NCBI GenBank assembly: GCA_958299035.1
Contig: CATQJL010000223.1
Coordinates: forward strand, 12,634,293-12,698,292
Length of the DNA stretch: 64,000 bases
Source of the DNA: Cylicocyclus nassatus
Taxonomy: Eukaryota > Nematoda > Chromadorea > Rhabditida > Strongylidae
Reading direction: 5' to 3'
In this document: in pieces, positions 35,601 to 50,600 of the stretch
Position numbering within the stretch: position 1 is the first letter of the stretch
Layout of the letters: each line of letters opens with the position of its first letter
Notes under the pieces: generated by a model
Told to the model about the DNA's origin: nothing
Database searches by the model: none
The model's input: the letters and a program-made list of their open reading frames with translations, nothing else
Translations under genes and position numbers: made by a program

Positions 35601-38600
35601 GAGCCAGTTATTAGCATATCTGCATAGCATTTATGCTATGCTATGAAATTTACGCATGAGATTTACGGAAGATGGGCTCTACTTCTTGTGGGCTGTCGTG
35701 GCGCTAAAAACAACGCCTAGGGTGGTCAATCAAGCTGCTACTGAGAGAACATTGACAATCAAGTAAGTTCTAAGAAGTTATTCTCGCATTCGACGCTTTT
35801 TCTTCAAAACTATCGTAAGCACCTTTTTCTGACATTACCTATCCCTCGACTTTTCCAAAAACACAAGTAATCTGATTATTTACCTTGTATTCGTCTTTTT
35901 GTAAGCGTGAATTATCAAAAAATGCCGTGCAGAAAGAGTTTGGAGCGCATCTGCTGTCAAAGGGCAGGCAGACAATCTCGCTGGGGTGCTTCTGCCCATC
36001 CTAGTAAGGTGCCCGCTGGTTTAATACACGGGTCGGGCGCTTCTTTAGTCCGAGTGATCATTTTTGAAAAAAGAAAATTGCCCGACCTCAAAGCGGGAAA
36101 TTGGTAATAAGGGCCCAGGACAGAAGAGTAATGATCAGAGACAATGTACCCTATTATAGCCGCACCCTGTTTGCTCTAAAGGCGACGAAACGCCAAGAGG
36201 CTGCCTGTTACCATGAGGCGCGTTAACTAGCAATGTGCGAGAAAGCGATCTCTTCGCGAGACACATGCGCAAGGCACGACTAGGTCTGCTCGCGTTTAGC
36301 GAAAAGAGGATGTGGCTTTACGCCTGAAAATAGGGTATTTGTCTGCAACACGGCGCAAGTCATCCACATGTGAAAACGTGGATCCACAGCAATGCAAAAC
36401 TACTTGCACTACTACGCTTACTCACTTCTTGTTTTTGCAGATGCCAGACAACTAAGCTAGGAAATAAGTCATTACTTTTATGTATCATATTATGATTTTC
36501 GGTGAATCATAGAAGTTCACGACAACCTTTACGTTATTATGTCTTGTTCCTCTTCTCCTGTTGCTACTTCCTTTCGCCGACCGGCCGATATTGTCGGCAT
36601 TTCCTCATAAACATATCGTAACACTTGCCTGATACCGCACGCCATAAGCATAACCTGCTTTCTTATTGCTATGTTACTCTACTTCGCTCCGGTAAAGGCG
36701 TGGTAAAGGCGTATAACATTGTGATTTTTGAATTTGAGGACCGCGGTGAATAATTGTGGACTCATGTCAACAACTAAGAATCCTGCTTCCCGGACAGCCA
36801 TACATGCTATGCGTGAAAGCTTACTAGCCATAAATTATATGGAAATTTTCATTAGCTGCGATGCCACATTAAAAATCAAGACTTACTACGCAAAAGAGTG
36901 ATAGCTCATATGACGTCACAGCCGAGTGGGCGGTAATGTCTCCCAAGCGTCCACCTGGAAGATCTCGCCTTACCTTGATTACACGTTGACCACCTTGGGG
37001 TCATAATCTCACTTCTCGGTTACAGTAATCCAATAAACCACTGAACCACCAGTCTTGTTGTCTACTTCACAGTATTACATTGCATACCGAGGCAAACATT
37101 CCTCGAAAATCTACACCCGCCAATAACTTGTGAACCTTGTGAAGTTATTAGCGGGTGTGTTATGCAATGTTATACTGTGAAATAGACAACAAGATTGGTG
37201 GTTCAGTGATTTATGGAATGCGCCGACAGCGTCCGTAGTGACGCTCTGCCTTTGCATGCGATGAATACCAAGGCTGTGAGTCAGAGTTGCTATAAAACCC
37301 TACGGTCTCAATTGCGGCTGCTGCGACTCCAAAGCTGAGGAGGAGAAACACATATGGGCATTATTCCCTCATTAGGACGTATCTTCCAACTTTGTGAGCA
37401 AATTTCTCGATTCTGTAATTTATGACTTTGCGCTTATGCGATGGAGTAGCGGAGGCCGCTTGCACATAACATAAACTCTTGTTCTCATCTTTGCCAACTG
37501 ATTTCAAGCTGGAGGTCCAGGAATTTACGGGGTAAGGGAGCATGCTGACTACGAATGTAAGGTAATGATTTGGAAAAACACTCATTATAAGTTTATTGAT
37601 ACTTTTGCAAACTTCGTGCGGGCTGCTAGGAGAATGATACATGAAGAGAGAGGGGGGAGAAGTAAGAGAGCGTGTTGATCACGAATAAACGATGAGAGCA
37701 GAGAAAAATAAATAAATTGGGTTGGAAAGGGAAAAGCTGTGCAGACACGGGATGTAAGCCCTTTCCTGTTTTACAGACAGTGTCAAACTGAAAGATGTCA
37801 ATATATCTGAAAACGTCTGCAAAACCAAAGTCTTTTTCTGACACTGTACAGAAAAATTTCATTTTTTGGTTCTGACACGATTGAAATGGTGAAATGCAAC
37901 AGCTTAGAGATTATCAAACGAAAAATGCGCAACTCAGCTATTGTGGTTCCATAAACAAAAGAAACATAAGTTTTTGCGACTTTTCAAGCTATAGCGGATT
38001 CTGGAAGCCAACGCGCTTGTACTTTTTCGTTAGGCTTCTTTTCTAAGCAACGTCATTTACTCCAAAAATTACAATCACCAAAGCAGCGATATTATAAACT
38101 TTGCTGTTCGCAATGTGCGTCCTTGAGCACTGCACGATACGGAACGTCAAACAATATCATAAAGTGTGTACTTTCTAAAATGCGTTAATACCTGCAGCTA
38201 GAAAATTTTTTCGTGGCATGCTTTTCTAGGTCAAGCAAACGAAACATTCGTTCCGTAACCTGTGCTGGTTCTTTGTAACCTATAAAACATAAATCAACAT
38301 ATTTTACATGTCCTAGACCTGTATATATAGTGCACCTATCATTCCTGCGATAAGCAACATATTTTGCTTACACGACAGACGAGGCAGCATAGCGTCAAAC
38401 TGAGGGCAATAAGCAATACCCTGCATACTATTTGACTAAATCTATGAGTTGAATCCACAAAAAAAATTACCTGGGTCTGATTTATGGACTGATCTGCGAT
38501 GCTAAAGCTTCCGTAGTTAGCAAACCGCGATCCAGTAATAATCTCAAACGCAGAAGTTTTACCAGCTCCATTTGCTCCAAGCATGCCAAAACAGTCCTCT

Positions 38601-41600
38601 TCTCGCACACCGAACGTAACATTTTTCAGCGCACAGTTCGATCCGTAGTATTTCGTGAGATTCTTAAAAGGTCAGTCGGAAGTTTTTTCCGTAAATTGAT
38701 TGCTGTATTATCTTTTGAAATAGAACCGCAAGTGCTTTTCATTAAAAACCTATTTCAACCTGGCACATATCGATTAGGATTCAGTGAATTTAAAGATATT
38801 AATCAAATCAGTAGGTGGCGTTGCCTACCCTAATATCGTGAAAAAAGGCATTACGAAAACGTGGCACATGCGAAGATATACAACTGGTTTGCATTCATTA
38901 TCAAATCATAAGTTTAGTGGTCAATAGGTACTAGGTTTACCGCTGCTAAAATTTCAGTGTAAGCACACTGTGTCAGCTTATGCACGCTTTCTTTTTCATT
39001 CTCCCAATAATCTGGATAATTCTGGACTTCGTCAGGTTGCTCCGATAAGATTCACATAATTAGCTGAACTGTAATGTTGACAACGGGCAGCGGAGCCGGT
39101 TCTTATAGTAGCAGCGCAAGCGCAGAAAGAACCAACTATTCGAACCCCTTTGACCTATTTGTCACAAAATCGTCTATGAAAACAACAAAGGAATACGTCG
39201 ACACTAGCCACATTTTCAAAATTGGAAGAGTGCACGTAAATCAGTTAAATCAAAAAACACATAACGCGCTCTTAAGAGAGACTGCGTTTTGGCGCAGTGA
39301 AAAATGAGCCGCAAAAAAGGCGTTTCTTAGCTTTGCATCAGGAAAAAGACTCATTAATAGCTTTGAAAGAGAGTACTTTGTTAAATTTCATGTATGAAGC
39401 TGAATGTCGTTCTGTCTGTCTGTGTAAATGTGTGTGTACGTTCCGAATGAAAAAAAAACATTTTGCACATGTAACACGGTTGACTTTGCACAAGTAAGAC
39501 GGTTGCTGGCGTCGCCTGTTGTTGTAGGACTTCATAATAGTCACTGTGTATCATGCCCTGTCAACCGGCGACCCTAACAAACAGTACGCTGAAATTGCTG
39601 ACATTACTTTAATGTGAGTGCTACAAATTTAGCACTCGGATCATTATCTCGCCACCTCGCCCGAGCAGTTCGCAAACAAATTTTCTGGGCACTCTTCCAA
39701 ATATTCCGAATATGAATACCGTCATTCGCTGCTGGCGTGGCCAACAACGGTATCCTTTTCGCGCCAATTTTCTAGGTCCATAATCGATTTATTATGTAAA
39801 GGTTGCCTCGGAAAATGAAAACATACCAAGTACTTCTAAACCATTTACGCATGTCGCTGGGGTCATCGAAATGCTGCTTTCTGAAGCAGGGCGGGGCGGT
39901 ACTGAGAGTGAGTCGCTGTTTTGCGAAGCATTGGGTGGAATGGAGAGGGAGGGCGGACAAGACTGAAGAAGATTGAGTTCGTAGCTATACGAATCTGATC
40001 GAGGTCCGCACAGTTAAACAATTGGGTACAATACAGTGACCGGCAGGGTCGGAACCGCCACTACCAAACTCATATAAAGCAGCTTAGGAACCATTAGAGT
40101 AAAAGATCTAGCGTTTTACTTTAGAAAGCCGAATTATAGAGTGAAATACAATATGTTGGCAAAAGGAGAGAGATCTCTCAAATTCCAGCTACAAATACAC
40201 TGGCCCGTAGTAAACCCCTGTTCAGCGCAACTCGGCTGGGGGCGAGCCTACAGTGAACGTAGAACGAGACAGTCCGGCGTCCAGTGAGCTATTGATTAGG
40301 TTGCGGATCGCTTATAAGAGCTAAAAATCTTGTGCGTTTTCAAACCGTTCAAGCTTGAGTGGGAGTGGTCGAGGGTTAAGTGTTTATGATTCAGCGCACG
40401 GTGCCATGGTTCGAAGACGCCTAGCGGCGATTTTTGCGCCATCGCCGGGTAATCTATGATAGCGGCCATCATATGAAAAAATCGATGATGACTGCTATCA
40501 AGGATATCACCTGGCAAATGGACAGAAAAAACAAAACTAAGTATTTTAAGGGAGATTTTATGAAAAACTGAAATTTTTTGAGCAACTATAGAACGAAGTA
40601 AAAAAAGAGATTCTTGTTTAATGCAGCTATTCCAAAAGAACCAAGCCTGCTTCGCAAAAGAGAAGAAAATTTTATCCTTGCTTTCTTTGCCGTAATCAGC
40701 TGTTCATCGATCCCCTCCCATTTAGGCCTCCGAAATTGTGCAGTTTTGGGAGTTTTGCACCGTAAGAATATGTCAACTGAATTTTCCCGTAAATTACTCA
40801 CGAATAACTTACGGGACAATTGTCTGATTCTCGTCTTATGCACACTATCTCTCTCGGGTCACCCCAAATTCAGCCTCGGATGAGTGGCACTCTGGTGAAC
40901 TGCTGTGACACTTGACCAGACAATCTTCTGACCGTTGAACTGGTTATTTTAAAGCGCGGGAAGGCGGGTGGGATTAGGTTCACCTGAGGAAGTTCTCTTG
41001 AACGACTAAGCTCAAGTCACCTGAAATGAGTGGAGGTTTGCTACGGACCATTGTTGAGCTAGCTTCCCGCCTCAATTAATACACTGAGACAACGTGACTC
41101 TTATGGTGGGCCACGACATAAATTTTGTTGGAGGTATTACAATTACTCATTATACTTGTTTGAGAGGTCTTTTACTCTCTGATTTAGCGTATACTTTGAT
41201 GTCTCTTGGTTGCTTTTCAGAATTTGTGTAGGTATAGTATAGATGGCGGTCTGCTGATTTGCTAAAGAATTTCGACTTATTCTTGGAAGGCATTGTCCCA
41301 CAGGCAGACAAATACTGCGCTTTGTCATCAACGTGTTGAACTTCTTTCTGCTCTTTCTGCTAGTTAGGCATTCAGTAAATGCATGTCTTCACTCTTTGAA
41401 AGTTTAATGAGGAGTAACTTCCATCCCTCTTTTCTTAACCTCGGCGTAATTAGTTGTGTGGTTAGTAGGTTAGTATGCCAGCACGAGGTTAGTAGAATGC
41501 TAGTAGTGGCGGCCTGACATATCGTCTAATCGTCTTCTTCAGAAGCCTAAAGTGGTAAGAAATTTGAGATTTTATATCTTATTCCACAAAAAGCCTCTTC

Positions 41601-44600
41601 CATTCTGGCCAGCCCCGGCATCACCCCAGAATGTTGCAAACAAAGTCAAACAACGAATAAGACGAGCTCAACTTCTCCACCGTCGGCACGCAGACGTTAA
41701 AGGCCTCGGACAGAGTCACGCAATTTGGTCGTCGCGAATCAATCGTCACAAGACAAGTGTTACGAGTTTGCCAATCTTCTTTTATTCCGGTTGTTTTTCC
41801 AACACGACTAGTTGTGACTAACTATCATGACCGAAATACAAGAAGATCGGCATGCAATGAACTCGTAACATTTGTCTAAATCGCGATCTAAACGTGAACT
41901 CTGTCCGAGGCCAAAGGCAGCAGCTCGACAAAACCGAGCATCACGAAATTTTGACAGGGAAGTTTGCTTGCACCTCAAACATGAGAATAGAGCAGGTCTG
42001 GCGCATAGCACATGCTGCCCTTGCCTAGAAAACTGCGTTACGCGCAAGCCATTCTAGTACGCGCGGACGAGCTTGCGGTTGTCCATGACCCGTCAGAGAA
42101 GGTATGCTGCAATGTTATAACTGCGAGGGTGTAACCATGGAGGATGTGCCTCACTTGTCCAAATTCAAAATGGGAGGCCTGGAAAATGATGATTTTGCCA
42201 TTTTCGCGCTTTTGAAAGTAGATATTCGGAATCAGCGCCTCGATCACCCCAGGTAAGCAAAAAAACTTCAAGTAGAGAATCTGCCGAGCCGCTGGCTTCA
42301 AGCGCTATCGTCCTTTAGTGCCACTAGTAAGAACGGAATGCAATGTACACTATATATGTATCTAACCACTAGTGGCCTTCAACTCACAAAACGGTGCGAA
42401 AGGCAAGAATTAATTCGCAATCGATATGCATTCATTTCGGCTGATCATGCTTGGATCTCTCGCAATATTCCAGAATGCCTCGAGAGTCTTTCCAATAGCA
42501 TTGTCGCTTTCACAAGCTAGCATCACATCTGGAATTCTGGTAAGGACTTCATACATTGTAATCCATTTTTGGTACCAGTGGCACCTAGAGACTGCCTCGC
42601 TCAATATCTGCGTGCCGACGGTGGAGAAGGTGAGCTCATGTCGTTTGACTTTTGTTTGCAACATTCTGGGAGATGCTAAGACTGGCCAGAATGGAAGGCT
42701 TTTGTTGACTTTAGGCTTCTGAAGAGGCCGCCACTACTAACAATAAAATCTACTAACCTCGTGCTAGCTCCACACAGACGAGTAGTCACTTACGACTGTT
42801 TCCTATGTTTATCCTAAAAAATACTTATAAAAATGAAAATGAAGAGAAAATGAATGCATGTTAAGCACAGTGATGGAAATCTAGACAGTGATGGAAACAG
42901 GGAGTTGCTCGCAACGAGCGCATCAACGAATACATTTTAGCGATAGCAATCATTTTCCCATTTTTCACACTTTTTGAAGGTAAGGGCGCAGTTACCTCGG
43001 GGGATGCCTTACTTTCAAAAGGAAGATAGATTGAAGCAATGCAAAACTAAAAAACACAAAAGGTTTCGAACTTACACCTGCACCAGCTTATGAGCAGGGT
43101 TGAGCGTGGGGTCAGGCGCACCCGACCTGGGGGTTCGTATTGGGTGTGAGACTGAGAGGGGGATCATAGTTAAAAATCAAATTTGTTTAGTTGGGGAGAT
43201 ACTAACATCAAAGTGAAGAAGGAAAGCGCTAGTTTTCGTAGATATTGCAGCCCCACCAGGTACTGAAGCAATGACGGTCGCAAACAGCATACTAATTGAT
43301 TCCACAATTGAAGTTTCAGCCAAAATTTGAATCTTCATCTCCCCTTGACATATCATAAGGTCATTAAGGAAGCTTGTCGTGTGAAATGGGTATCTTTGTA
43401 GTCAGCATGTCACTTTACCCCTATGAGTTCTACAAGCCATTACCTACTAAATTTTCTAATGCTTCTAAACGTTTGTTTAAAAAGCGAAAAAATTGCAAAA
43501 GCTTGTTCATACTTATAACAAAGTAATGTTCTTTACGAGTCTATGCTAGAAATCAGGCTTCACATCATTCAATAAGTGGAATAAGAAGTTCTGCTGCCAA
43601 ATTTTCAACCGGTGCGTCTTTCACCTTGAGTGCTTTAACCTACGGATCACAAGGCAAACAAGTGGAACTAAGCTCAAACACTTACTGTGGATCTAGGATA
43701 GTGCTAGCGAATCACATGCAATTTGGGTAGAAAAGCTCCTACGGAAATCAAGTTAATGGAACAGGCGCAACCCCTCAAAAGTAAGCAGCCTGAGCTTTCG
43801 TAGGCTTGCGCCTGACCCCCTTGACTTGCCTTCAGTATCCAAAAATAGCTCTTTTTTTAGCATGATTATTGAGCTCAAAGCCTCTTCTTGTTATATTAAA
43901 AACCTGGAAATCAACGCTCTACCCCTGAGAAAATTATTGCTCTGAAAAAAAGGGCTATCCGACCACAAGCAACTTGACGGCAGATTTTGGATTGGGTTAG
44001 CCCCAGGGCCCGGCAGAGATCGTTTGGAAGCAGGCTGGTCGTTTTGGAGCAAAAAGCAAGGGGGCTATCGTTTTTGCGGAGTCGGGACCGACCACCAGGG
44101 TTGAGCGTGGGGTCAGGCGCGCCCGACCTAGGGGGTCGTATCAAAGGTGGAAGCGGGGGGGGGTCGTATTTGAAGGTAGGAGCAGGCATGCAATAGTGGG
44201 AGCCGATTCTTCCCCCACGTACACTTTTGAGCTGATGCAGAATGACAGCCTTCACTTTTGGATCTGGAAAACTTTTCCCACCGAATGAAAACGTAATAAG
44301 GAAAAGATTCCGAGAATTTTTCCTTCATCTACTACGAGCACCCGAAGGACATCATCGCTTCTTACGAACTAAGACACCCCAACGATCCTCGAAAATAAGG
44401 TTTTTTGATAGCTTCAGAAACTCAACCGAGGCCCTCGTTAGGGCTAACAACTCAACCACCCGGTCCTCCTCAGAGCCGCTAACGTCATGAATACAACTCC
44501 AGTTCTGACAAGAAACTGTTCTAATAAATTGTGAGACGGTAGGTCGGTCGAGGAGATTACCGAAAATTTCGGGTTAAAGTAGTAAAAATTATTAGAATTG

Positions 44601-47600
44601 CACTGATTTGAATATTGCTAGCAAAAAAACTGTCACTGCGACTGACTAGTTTCAGTGTAAGTAAGACATTAGATAGTGAAAAATTTGTGTTGATATAGAA
44701 GTCCAGCCGGGAATTAGAATTCTGGAAGTTGAAGCTGCGTAAATCGGCCAAAATTCCAACTTGTTCAGAATTCGTATTTAGAAGTAGCAACTGATGCAAG
44801 GTAATAGTTAGAAAATAAGTACTGCTCTAACAAATAGTGAAAGAAGAAGGTCGATTTAGGAGTTCTTCGCCGAGAATCAAGCATTTGAAACTAAGATGGC
44901 AGCATTTCCAAATGCTTGATGCTCGACGGTGACTGAACCGACGCACAATGGAGACGAGGAGAAAGAGGAGCTGGGCAAACAGGGAGTCTATTCAGAAAGA
45001 AGTATTTGATTTGGAGTCTTTAGAACTTCTCAGTTAGGTGTAAAGCGTTTCGCTAGCTAAAAGCGCAATATCCGTACCGTATACCTACCGTAACCTTACC
45101 AAAGGGGCCATACCAAACGAATTGAATGCTATTTTGTGATCACCATGCAAAATAGCCTTTGTGAGTCCCTTATATGTTTACCTGCAACAGTTTACTATTT
45201 TTTCGAATGTCTGATAAGCGCCATTTTCAAACATAATTAACTGGGTTTTACAGGTCAAAAACATCATCCTTTTTACATCTGTTACAAAATAGTACCCTTT
45301 CCTAACACACAATAGCAATTTCACCTTATATCACTCTCAAGTGATAAATTTGTAAGCCCGTCAAAATTCCGACAGTCGCTTTTTTTTACTCAAAGTAAGT
45401 TTACTCCATGAACTCCTGGAAAGTCGGAGCAGGACGAATCAGCTTCAGGCACCTCATGCGTGATTTACGAGGTTTGTGCTAATGAATCACATAAGATTTA
45501 TTAGAAAAAACTTCCTTTGAAATGAAGTTAATGGGGTCAGGCGCAACCCCTCAAAAGCTCAGGCCGCCTGAGCTTTTAAAGGGTTGCGCCTGACCCTATT
45601 AACTTACCTTTGAACAACTCAAATTTTTCCGCTCTTTAGCTTAAACTTTTGGGTAAACCTTTCTCTCCGCGCAGTATAAGTTTCGTTGGATATCTTCACC
45701 GCTCGCAAAAGTTATCGATGTTCTATCCAAGCTATCCCGCCGGAAAGAAGCGTGGATAATCCTCACTTAATTTGGCCTTACTGTAGAAACGAAGTTCATG
45801 CGGATCGCTGAACGCGGAACATTACGCAGAAAGCTTCATTTTCGAGCGCTCCTTCATTATTTTGTCGTCGCCATAAGTCTAACGATGATGGTATTTGCCA
45901 GTATGTAGAATTCTGATTTCAATCCATTTTAGAAGTGTTTTACCTCTCTATGTTCTAATGATGTTCATCTTGCGTTCTTAATTTCATGTTTGTGTATCGT
46001 GTGCTGGAGATTTTTTTGTCTAAGTGACTGACGAGATCCTATTCCGTTTGCTCATTCGATCACTTGAACAGGTATATGTCAGATTTGTTTGTTTCAATGT
46101 CCTTTTGCTTGGAAACTTGGCAAAATTCGCCGAAACTTGGCAAATGTGGTTACTCGACCTACTGACAAGGGAATGGTCAGAAGTCGAAGTAGCCAAACCA
46201 AACAAGCTGTATACCATTCGATGCAGTATAAAACGCTGACTTCGAATCTGTCTTTCTTATCTGCTTCCCGCTTCTGTGGACGAAGCTACAAGCCATTAAA
46301 GACCATTATTTTGCTAAGAAATTATGGTGAAATTGAAAATTTAACCGTGCAGAGCCACGTTCGCCTTAATGCTGGGCCAAAACATGCAGCTAACCTACTT
46401 CAAATTTTTAAAGAAAGAAGCTGAGCTAAAAATGCAACAGTGTGCTTAATTTCGCTGTTTTTATGTGTGATTTTTTCACAATAAAATCGCTTGTAGCTTC
46501 GTCCACAGAAGCGGGAAGCAGATAAGAAAGACAGATTCGAAGTCAGCGTTTTATACTGCATCGAATGGTATACAGCTTGTTTGGTTTGGCCACTTCGACT
46601 TCTGACCATTCCCTTGTGAATACACTGAATACATCATTTTGCATTGTTGTCGTAAACAATGGATAAAAAAGGCAAGATGCTAAGAGCATGGAAAGCTGCA
46701 TCTATTCGCTTCAGCTTGACACCCCCTCGCCGTAGCAGTGAGTAGGAAGTGTTTTTTCTTTTTCTTTTTTTTGTGAGTAAAAACCTATTTTAGGTCACAC
46801 GAAAAACAAAAGATTTGATTTGTTTCGTCTGAGTGGGTTTTAAGAGCAGTAGTCGAAATACTGGCAAAGAACACTTGAAGAAAGCCTCGGAAGGTAAACA
46901 TTTTTCAAGGTGTTGTGAGAAGCAGTCAAGTCTCTGTAGATGAAACACCTTGTTGTTTTGGATTCGTTTACTATCATTGAACAAAATATCAGTACGTATC
47001 GCTCTCAGTACTGAAACAATATGGATGAGTTTTTTCCGCTGAATTTTGTACCCTGATACAGATTGTTCTTTTCACTGCGATTTTAGCTATGCAAGAACTG
47101 GTTTTCGAATGAAGTGAAATGGAATTGGTGGGATAAGAGGTTTTCATCATTGAATTTTTAATAAATATGTTTGTAGATGGAATGTGTTTGCCGAGATGTC
47201 TACGCCGTGAAGAAAAGGGAAAATATCGGGAAAGCATGAAAAAATGTGTACTGTAAAACCTTTTGTTTTTCAAAGCCCTGCTCAAAATGGCAACCTTGAA
47301 ACACTCTATCTCGGTCTGCTCATACCTCCACTTGCTAATCAACAAAATCCTCCAGTAACTCAGAGCTTTTTTACTTTTCTTTTGCCATCTTTAATGTTTC
47401 TTCATGTTCTTCTTCATGTTTCTTTTCTTGTTTCGTTGTTGTTAAAAAAATGTTTCTTCCTCCTTAGGGAGCTCCTGCTGGTGCATTTGTTGCTAGAGCA
47501 AGTACTGGTCAATTAGTGGCAACGTTGGCAACAGGAGGCATACCCGCTGAGCCCTTCCGTTCCCGCAACTGCTTCTCGTCCAAGGAGTTTCTCCTCAGGG

Positions 47601-50600
47601 CGCAACATTTGTTGTACACGGAGAAACACCAAAGGTTTGTTTCATCTTTTAGTATCCTCTCTTGGCATGCAGTAGAACATGAACAGACGGACTAAGCTAA
47701 TTTTATCCCCGCGCCCCGCATTCTGGTTTATTTAAATTAATTAATTAAGTAATAATTAAGTAAATTCTGGATTTAAGATGCTCATGTTCAAATGTAAACA
47801 TATCTGATTCTCTTTTACCTGCCACATTGGGTCCAAGACTATATCTTTTTATTGGGTTAGTGCAGCAATCTTTCTCTAGGCTTCAACGATCTTATAAAAA
47901 GTCTTGTGCAGGTTTTTTCTCTTTTATGGAGATCACTTTCAGGTTTTCGTTCCTGCCGTCGAAGTTTGACTGCAGGAAGATACTCTTTGGTAGCGATCTT
48001 TTGCCCTCAACAACGTTGCCGATGGCAGCTATGTCCACGATGACTTGGCCTCAGGTCCTTGAAAGCTGCATTTGCTCCTCCTGTGCACTGGCTAGTCCTT
48101 GTAACTCACAGGTGAGAGCTTAGCTTTCTTTGTTCCGTCGGTGTAATTTTTTTGGACTTTTTCTGGACCTCATGGACTGAATTGCTTCAACTTGAGCTGA
48201 GGTTCGGGTCTATCAAGTCACGAGCAGGAATCTTAGGTTAGAATTACCTTGCGAACATACCTAGATCTTACTTGCATCATTTTCTTTCCTTTGTTGGTGC
48301 AATTTTTCAGGAGGGGACAACGTTTTGATGCGAATGCAGCTTCCTGCTTTTGCAGCTTTCTCTTTTAAAGTTTTTCATCTTATTCCGAACTCCCTAGCTT
48401 GTGCCTTAGAATAGAACTTATTCGTCTTTGACTTTTAATTTGCCAAAGCATGGATAGCATGTAGCATGAGCTACACTATCTATGCTTTGGCATGACCAAT
48501 GATGAAAGAAACCTAATCCATATGTGTGCTTTCTTCTCATCATGAAACAATATTCTTCCGAATAGATTGCCATTACCTATCAATTCTTTTCTTTTTCTTT
48601 TACTAAGTTGATTTGCGTTAGCAGCTTTGATCAGAAACTACAAAGCGTTTAAGAGGACCCACCAAGGGGCTGCAGGGCTATGTAGTTAGGCGTTATGTGG
48701 CAAAGCTAGTTTCACGCGCCTTATTTCTGGTCTGCACCTTTGCAGCTTTTTCCGTGTTTGCAAATGAGATTACACAAAACGATAAGGGGGTAAAGACTAT
48801 CAAATTTTCGACGAGATTTACGTGAGGCAAATGACCAATGCATTTGGTAAAAGCTGTATAATGCATATTCAGCCGGTAGCGATTATAGAGTTGTTAGTGT
48901 TTACACTGACTGTAAAATATGTGTAGTTAATCTGTTTGGAAAAGATCAACTTAGCGATGATTGACTATCAGTTACTTCAGGAAGGTATTAGAGATGCACA
49001 AGCCACAGACTACAAGACGAGAAAGCGATCCTGTTTTCTCGCTCCTTCGGAGTTCATCTCCCTATCGTTCTCAACGATTATGTCCAGAAGACCACCAGTC
49101 ATACACAATTGCTTGGTGCGTTCCATTTTTCAGCTTTATACATTTTCACTATGGCTTTTGCAGAACATCAGTGTGTTGAGGGAACTTGGCTAAGTCCGCT
49201 CTGTGCATGTCAGTCTATCTCAGATGAAGTTAGAGGTTTCTTCGATGATAAGCTTCTGCGGAAGCACTGTCACGCTGAGCCGTTCAGTCTAACACATTGA
49301 AGGCGCTGTAATGACTTCGTAGAGCAGCCAAATGCAAGTGAAAGCGTTGTAGTGAGAGATTGAATAAAGGATAAATAGAGACGACAATGAATTCTTCGAA
49401 AGTGATTTTGACACTTGCAAAGAACCAGAAAGGGAGAAAAGGGGGAGGGGGGGGGGGGTCGTATCTAACACGACCATGGGGGGGGGGGGGGGTCGTTTTC
49501 GGCCGGGCTGCGCCTGATCCCTTGCTCAACCCTGCCGACCACCAAGAAAAGGCGCACATAAGTCGAACACAAGCTTTTCGAACAGGTCATCACACAATTG
49601 ACGTATTCTATCAGGTTTGGCGAAAAGTGCGCGCGATTTAGAAGCAAGGCTAAAATAAACAAACTGCTTGTTTACAGCGCACACAGAACCATATGACACC
49701 AAAATTAAACCGTATACATAGAAAATTATTTCGGGAAGAATTATGTAAAAAGATTCAGAAACTTATGTGAAGGATACCTTTTCCAAAATTAGTCCGTTTC
49801 CAAACCGCCACCAGACAATCTTAGATCGTCTGGAGCATTTATCTCTGTCACTTCACATAAGTGGATTTCCTTAACCTGGACGGATTTTTCGGTCAAAAAT
49901 CTGTCCCTGAGCATGAAGACATTTTCATATCATTGCCTTTCCTTTGCTTTTTCGCCTCAATTTCTTCATGATTGGCTTTGCTAGATACCGCGCTCTAATA
50001 CCAAGCTCCTGTGCATGCGTAGTAATCAGCCCCACTTCGGATTTTCACTCTTATTTCACGTTTCTTCTTTCAGACCAGTAACTTTCTATCGTTTTCATCT
50101 TCCCTGAGTCGGTAGGTCAAAGGGACTTCGAAAAACTTTTGAAAGTCAGGGGAGACTTCGTTTTCAAAAAGCCCAGAAACGGTCTAGTGTCGGACCCTAG
50201 GTAGCCCTCCTTTTTGGACAGGCCCAGGGGCCCTGCACGAGTTGGTTTCTAGGGTTTCTAAAAACGAAGTCTCCCCTGATTTTCGGTTAAGAGATAAGTT
50301 TTACGAAGTCTCTTTTGATCTACCTTCTTTCTTAGGAGAAGATGAACACAAGAAAGATTCATTAGCCTGAAAGGAAAAACGAAAGATAAGAGTGAAATCC
50401 AATTTGGAGCTGAAGACTAGGCGTGCACAAGACTTTGGCATTAGAGCGCGATATTTAACAAAGCGAGAAGAAATGATTGCAAAAAAACAAAGGAAAGGTG
50501 ATGATATGGAAATGTCTTCATGCTCAGGGATAGATTTTCGACCAGGAAATTCGTCCCTGCTAAAAAGATTCGAAACTTATGTGAAGTGACGAAAATATAT

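Larger units (their letters stand above)
44096..49534. mobile_element. inner hAT-like element, 5.4 kb, perfect 8-bp TSD
   Basis: CAGGGTTGAGC at 44096 and GCTCAACCCTG ending at 49534 are inverted ends, and CCGACCAC flanks both sides exactly (44088-44095 and 49535-49542). The insertion point lies in the left arm of the outer element, and the mirror arm near 50875-50895 shows the uninterrupted order. It carries plus-strand exon-like segments, a Harbinger MITE and G-rich subterminal motifs. Confidence 0.88.

Noticed and set aside
36915..37040. tRNA-like GCCGAGTGGGCGG near 36920
   Set aside because: It resembles box A, but no box B at the right spacing and no cloverleaf could be drawn.
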